From contig OZ244984.1 of assembly GCA_965223125.1 (NCBI GenBank), positions 3,100,001 to 3,164,000 on the forward strand: 64,000 bases of DNA. The letters are read 5' to 3'. Positions 61,651-64,000 of the stretch are shown piece after piece (position 1 is the first letter of the stretch; each line of letters opens with the position of its first letter). The position numbers were made by a program, and so were the translations under genes. The notes under the pieces were generated by a model. That model was given only the letters and a program-made list of their open reading frames with translations, was not told the DNA's origin and did no database searches. This DNA is from Pacificispira sp965223125 (GTDB lineage Bacteria > Pseudomonadota > Alphaproteobacteria > UBA8366 > Aestuariispiraceae).

Positions 61651-61824
61651 GAACACCTCCCGATTTTTGTTATCGGATGATGGGACTTCTTTCGACATCG
61701 GATCAACCGAAATCACCCGGTACACTTAATGACTCTTCGACGTTTGACGTGGAATTGTGTTGGGTCGGGTTTATCTCCTTTCCGATTGAGGAAAGGGGTG
61801 ACGTTACAGTGAGTATCCGTCGAA

Positions 61825-62439
61825 TTATTTTTTCCGCAGCGCATCACTCAGGCTTTGGAAGCGGGTGATCATGCGGTGTTTGGCGGCATCCGGGGCGATG
61901 GGGCTGGGGTCGAAGCGACCGCTGATCTCGACAGTCGGGGCTTTCCCCCAGAGTTTTCTGGCCTCTGTTTCCGAAAATCCGGCAATCCCTGTCGCTTCGA
62001 TCCGGGCGGCCTGCAGGTCTGCCTTCTTGATCAGTTTCTTGAGCGATGGCGTGCAGGATGGTGGCAGGCCGAAACGGATGTGAATTGCCTGCTGTAACCG
62101 GTCCTCCATTGCGCGATAGTCCAGCCCGATGGCGTTCTTGAAAGGCGAAATCATGTCACCGACGACATATTCGGATGCGTCGTGCAGCAGTGCCTGTAAC
62201 CGCTGCGATGCGGTTAGACCCGGTTCCAGTTCTACCGCAAGCGCTTCCACCATCACGCTGTGCTGGGCGACTGAGAAGGCCCATTCGCCGGTGGTCTGGC
62301 CGTTCCAGCGCGCCACCCGTGACAGGCCGTGGGCGATATCCTCGATTTCGATATCGACAGGACTTGGGTTCAGCAGGTCAAGCCGCCTGCCGCTGAGCAT
62401 GCGCTGCCAAGCACGGCCATCTGTTTTGGCGGGACTCAT
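61825..62439 (-). CDS. HD-domain phosphohydrolase (YfbR-like)
   Basis: The 204-residue protein carries the HD metal site: FSVAQHSVMVEAL, LLHDASEYVVGDMISPFKNAI, typical of YfbR-type nucleotidases. ELEPGLTASQRLQA and WGKAPTVEI are other conserved stretches. Its ATG overlaps the stop of the hydroxypyruvate isomerase gene. Nucleotide substrate is inferred from the family. Confidence 0.85.
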   Translation of the reverse strand: MSPAKTDGRAWQRMLSGRRLDLLNPSPVDIEIEDIAHGLSRVARWNGQTTGEWAFSVAQHSVMVEALAVELEPGLTASQRLQALLHDASEYVVGDMISPFKNAIGLDYRAMEDRLQQAIHIRFGLPPSCTPSLKKLIKKADLQAARIEATGIAGFSETEARKLWGKAPTVEISGRFDPSPIAPDAAKHRMITRFQSLSDALRKK

Positions 62440-63215
62440 CAAAGATAGGGTTCGAGCCAGTCGAGGCCGGCCCATGTATCGTCTCGCGGAACATATTCGC
62501 ACCCGACCCACCCTTCATAGCCGAGTGCATCCAGCCGACTGAAGATGGCGGGAAAATTGATTTCCCCCGAATCCGGTTCGGCTCGTCCGGGTACACTGGC
62601 GATCTGGATATGGCCAATCTTGTTGATATGGCGCTCTATCGTCGCCAGCAGATCACCCTGCATGATCTGGCGGTGATAGAGATCAAGTTGCAGGGCAAGG
62701 TTCGTTGCCTGGACATTCGCCATGATTCGGAAGGCCTGTTCGGTCTTGTTCAGAACATAGCCTGGTGTGTCGCGGGTATTGATCGGCTCCAGCATCAGGG
62801 TGATGCCATGTTTCGCGGCATGCGGCGCGATGCGGCGCAGGTTTCCTTCCAAGGCGGAGAGGTGGACGCGCTCATCCAGCGTGACCGGTGCGATCCCGGC
62901 CATCACATGCAGCATCTTGCAATCCAATGCCTGGGCATAGATCAGCGCCTGTCTGAAACCCCGCTCAAAGTCGGCTTCCCGGCCAGGAAGTGCGCCGATG
63001 CCACGATCCCCGCGTGCCCAGTCTCCGGGTGGAAGGTTGAACAGGACCTGGGTCAGGCCGCTTTGCCTGCGGGCGTCGGCTACTTCGTCCACCGGATGGT
63101 CATAGGGGAACTGAAACTCGACACCCTTGAATCCGGCCTTCTGCGCTGCTTCGAAGCGTTCAAGGAAGGGGAGCTCTGTAAACAGCATGGACAGATTGGC
63201 GGCAAAACGTGGCAT
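62439..63215 (-). CDS. hyi: Hydroxypyruvate isomerase
   Basis: The 258-residue TIM-barrel protein has FAANLSMLFTELPFLERFEAA at the N-terminus, the metal-ligand Glu in LMLEPINTRDTPGYVL, and LQLDLYHRQIMQGDL and HIQIASVPGRAEPDSGEIN, diagnostic of Hyi/OtnI. It interconverts hydroxypyruvate and tartronate semialdehyde in glyoxylate metabolism. The close oxalate-CoA-ligase-like gene fits a C2/C3 acid context. Confidence 0.92.
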   Translation of the reverse strand: MPRFAANLSMLFTELPFLERFEAAQKAGFKGVEFQFPYDHPVDEVADARRQSGLTQVLFNLPPGDWARGDRGIGALPGREADFERGFRQALIYAQALDCKMLHVMAGIAPVTLDERVHLSALEGNLRRIAPHAAKHGITLMLEPINTRDTPGYVLNKTEQAFRIMANVQATNLALQLDLYHRQIMQGDLLATIERHINKIGHIQIASVPGRAEPDSGEINFPAIFSRLDALGYEGWVGCEYVPRDDTWAGLDWLEPYL

Positions 63216-63255
63216 CGCGACAGGACGGTCCTTTCAGGGATATCAATACAGAATA

Positions 63256-64000
63256 TCAGGACTGGATCCGTTTTATGCAGCGGATTTCATTTCCTTCAAT
63301 CTTTTTAATATGCGCCTCAAGATCAACCAAGGTCCAGACCCTGGTTTTCATATCCGTAGCATTGGTATGTACAATCGCGGTTGCGTCAATCATGATTCCG
63401 ACATGGCCAGGCCAGAAAACCAAATCCCCGCGTTGTGGTGCCTTTGCGGCCGGGTCAATCGGTGTGCCGATTTCCGCTTCCTGCATGTCCGTATCGCGCG
63501 GGCAAGGGATGCCGCAGGCCTCCAGCGCGAACTGGATGAGGGCAGAACAGTCCAGCCCTTCACTTGATCGTCCCCCCCAAAGATAGGGGGTCTCCAGGAA
63601 TCGCAGGGCCACGGCGGCAGTGTCGTTTTCGTACCGGTCAATCGGTGAGAGATGCGATGCGTATATCCACTGACCATCGGCAATCTGCGCCCATCTTTCC
63701 CCTTCCTCAATGACTGTGACCTGTGCTCCGAATGTGAGTGCATCCACAGCATACCGCTTCAATTCCGCCGCAGGGTAAAGATGGCTGCGCAGCGCCGTTA
63801 CGCGATGGGTAGGTTCTGGAGTCTCGTAGACGACCGCGTTCTGGTCGATATAGCCGACATAGCCGTCACGCTCGGATTTGATCCAGGCCCAGCCGCCAGT
63901 CTGCTCAAAGACCCGGATCGGTTCACCCATCAGATATTCGGTGTCACGAGGGCGGGTATGGTCGGCCTCCAGGCGGCCAGGTACGACCGCCCGGCAGATG
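63256..64000 (-). CDS. NlpC/P60-family peptidoglycan hydrolase with SH3 domain (partial, start outside window)
   Basis: The visible 247 residues include a bacterial SH3-like part (GRLEADHTRPRDTEYLMGEP, GGWAWIKSERDGYVGYI), a second SH3 (AQVTVIEEGERWAQIADGQWIYASHL) and the NlpC/P60 domain. Catalytic Cys is in SSEGLDCSALIQFAL, His in WPGHVGIMID, and a third polar residue follows in IVHTNATD. The frame is open to the window edge; an internal ATG at 63930 is not the likely start. Confidence 0.9.
   Translation of the reverse strand, partial: ICRAVVPGRLEADHTRPRDTEYLMGEPIRVFEQTGGWAWIKSERDGYVGYIDQNAVVYETPEPTHRVTALRSHLYPAAELKRYAVDALTFGAQVTVIEEGERWAQIADGQWIYASHLSPIDRYENDTAAVALRFLETPYLWGGRSSEGLDCSALIQFALEACGIPCPRDTDMQEAEIGTPIDPAAKAPQRGDLVFWPGHVGIMIDATAIVHTNATDMKTRVWTLVDLEAHIKKIEGNEIRCIKRIQS

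Overview
The window is a chromosomal segment of a motile alphaproteobacterium. The regulatory set FlbD, FliX, SciP, FlbT and FlaF is characteristic of the class, and gene content and order suggest a Rhodospirillales-like lineage; this is inference from gene families, not a database match. About two thirds of it (roughly 1-53,960) is one large flagellar locus. Positions 1-9,197 are a minus-strand operon fliF-fliG-fliH-fliN-motA-flbD-flhA-flhF (basal body, C-ring, stator, sigma54 activator, export gate, placement GTPase). Positions 9,659-17,689 hold sciP, flgE, flgD, fliK, a FlaG-like gene, flbT, flaF with a coupled formyltransferase, and flgL. The single flagellin gene follows at 17,942.

From 19.1 to about 34.8 kb, between flagellin/flgL and flgK, lies a sugar-modification island. 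It holds a TPR/OGT-like glycosyltransferase (FlmG-like) overlapping a Maf glycosyltransferase, an AsnB-like amidotransferase, a PseA/WbpG-like sugar amidotransferase, a formyltransferase, a methyltransferase and a GNAT acetyltransferase on the plus strand. On the minus strand are a cytidylyltransferase, an SDR epimerase, a DegT aminotransferase and a Gfo/Idh/MocA oxidoreductase. The simplest reading is synthesis, decoration and transfer of an amino sugar onto flagellin. An AT-rich patch (about 32.1-33.8 kb) inside it carries small membrane/periplasmic genes and a lipoprotein gene broken by one in-frame TGA.

From 34.9 to 54 kb come flgK-flgN-flgJ-flgI (minus), fliX and dksA (plus), flgF-flgG-flgA-flgH (minus), then fliL-fliM, a DUF6468 gene, motE-like, cheY, a DinB-family gene, a MotB-like protein lacking the ion-binding aspartate, a canonical MotB and a 1,187-residue AMIN-like/TPR protein (plus). 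Four well-formed sigma54 promoters precede flgL, fliK, flgF and flgI, matching the presence of FlbD. TTAACCAT-type CtrA-like motifs precede the DUF6468 gene, cheY and flaF, matching the presence of SciP. The flagellin gene instead has a sigma70-type promoter.

The last 10 kb are metabolic. An overlapping minus-strand operon of alpha/beta hydrolase, flavin reductase, luciferase-like monooxygenase and aldehyde dehydrogenase has the gene set of the trigonelline (N-methylnicotinate) pathway TgnD-A-B-C. A cluster of dispersed inverted repeats, a DUF1185 gene and a divergent LysR regulator follow, then an oxalate-CoA-ligase-like gene, an HD hydrolase overlapping a hydroxypyruvate isomerase, and a truncated NlpC/P60 hydrolase at the window edge. 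No tRNA, rRNA, CRISPR array, transposase or integrase was seen.
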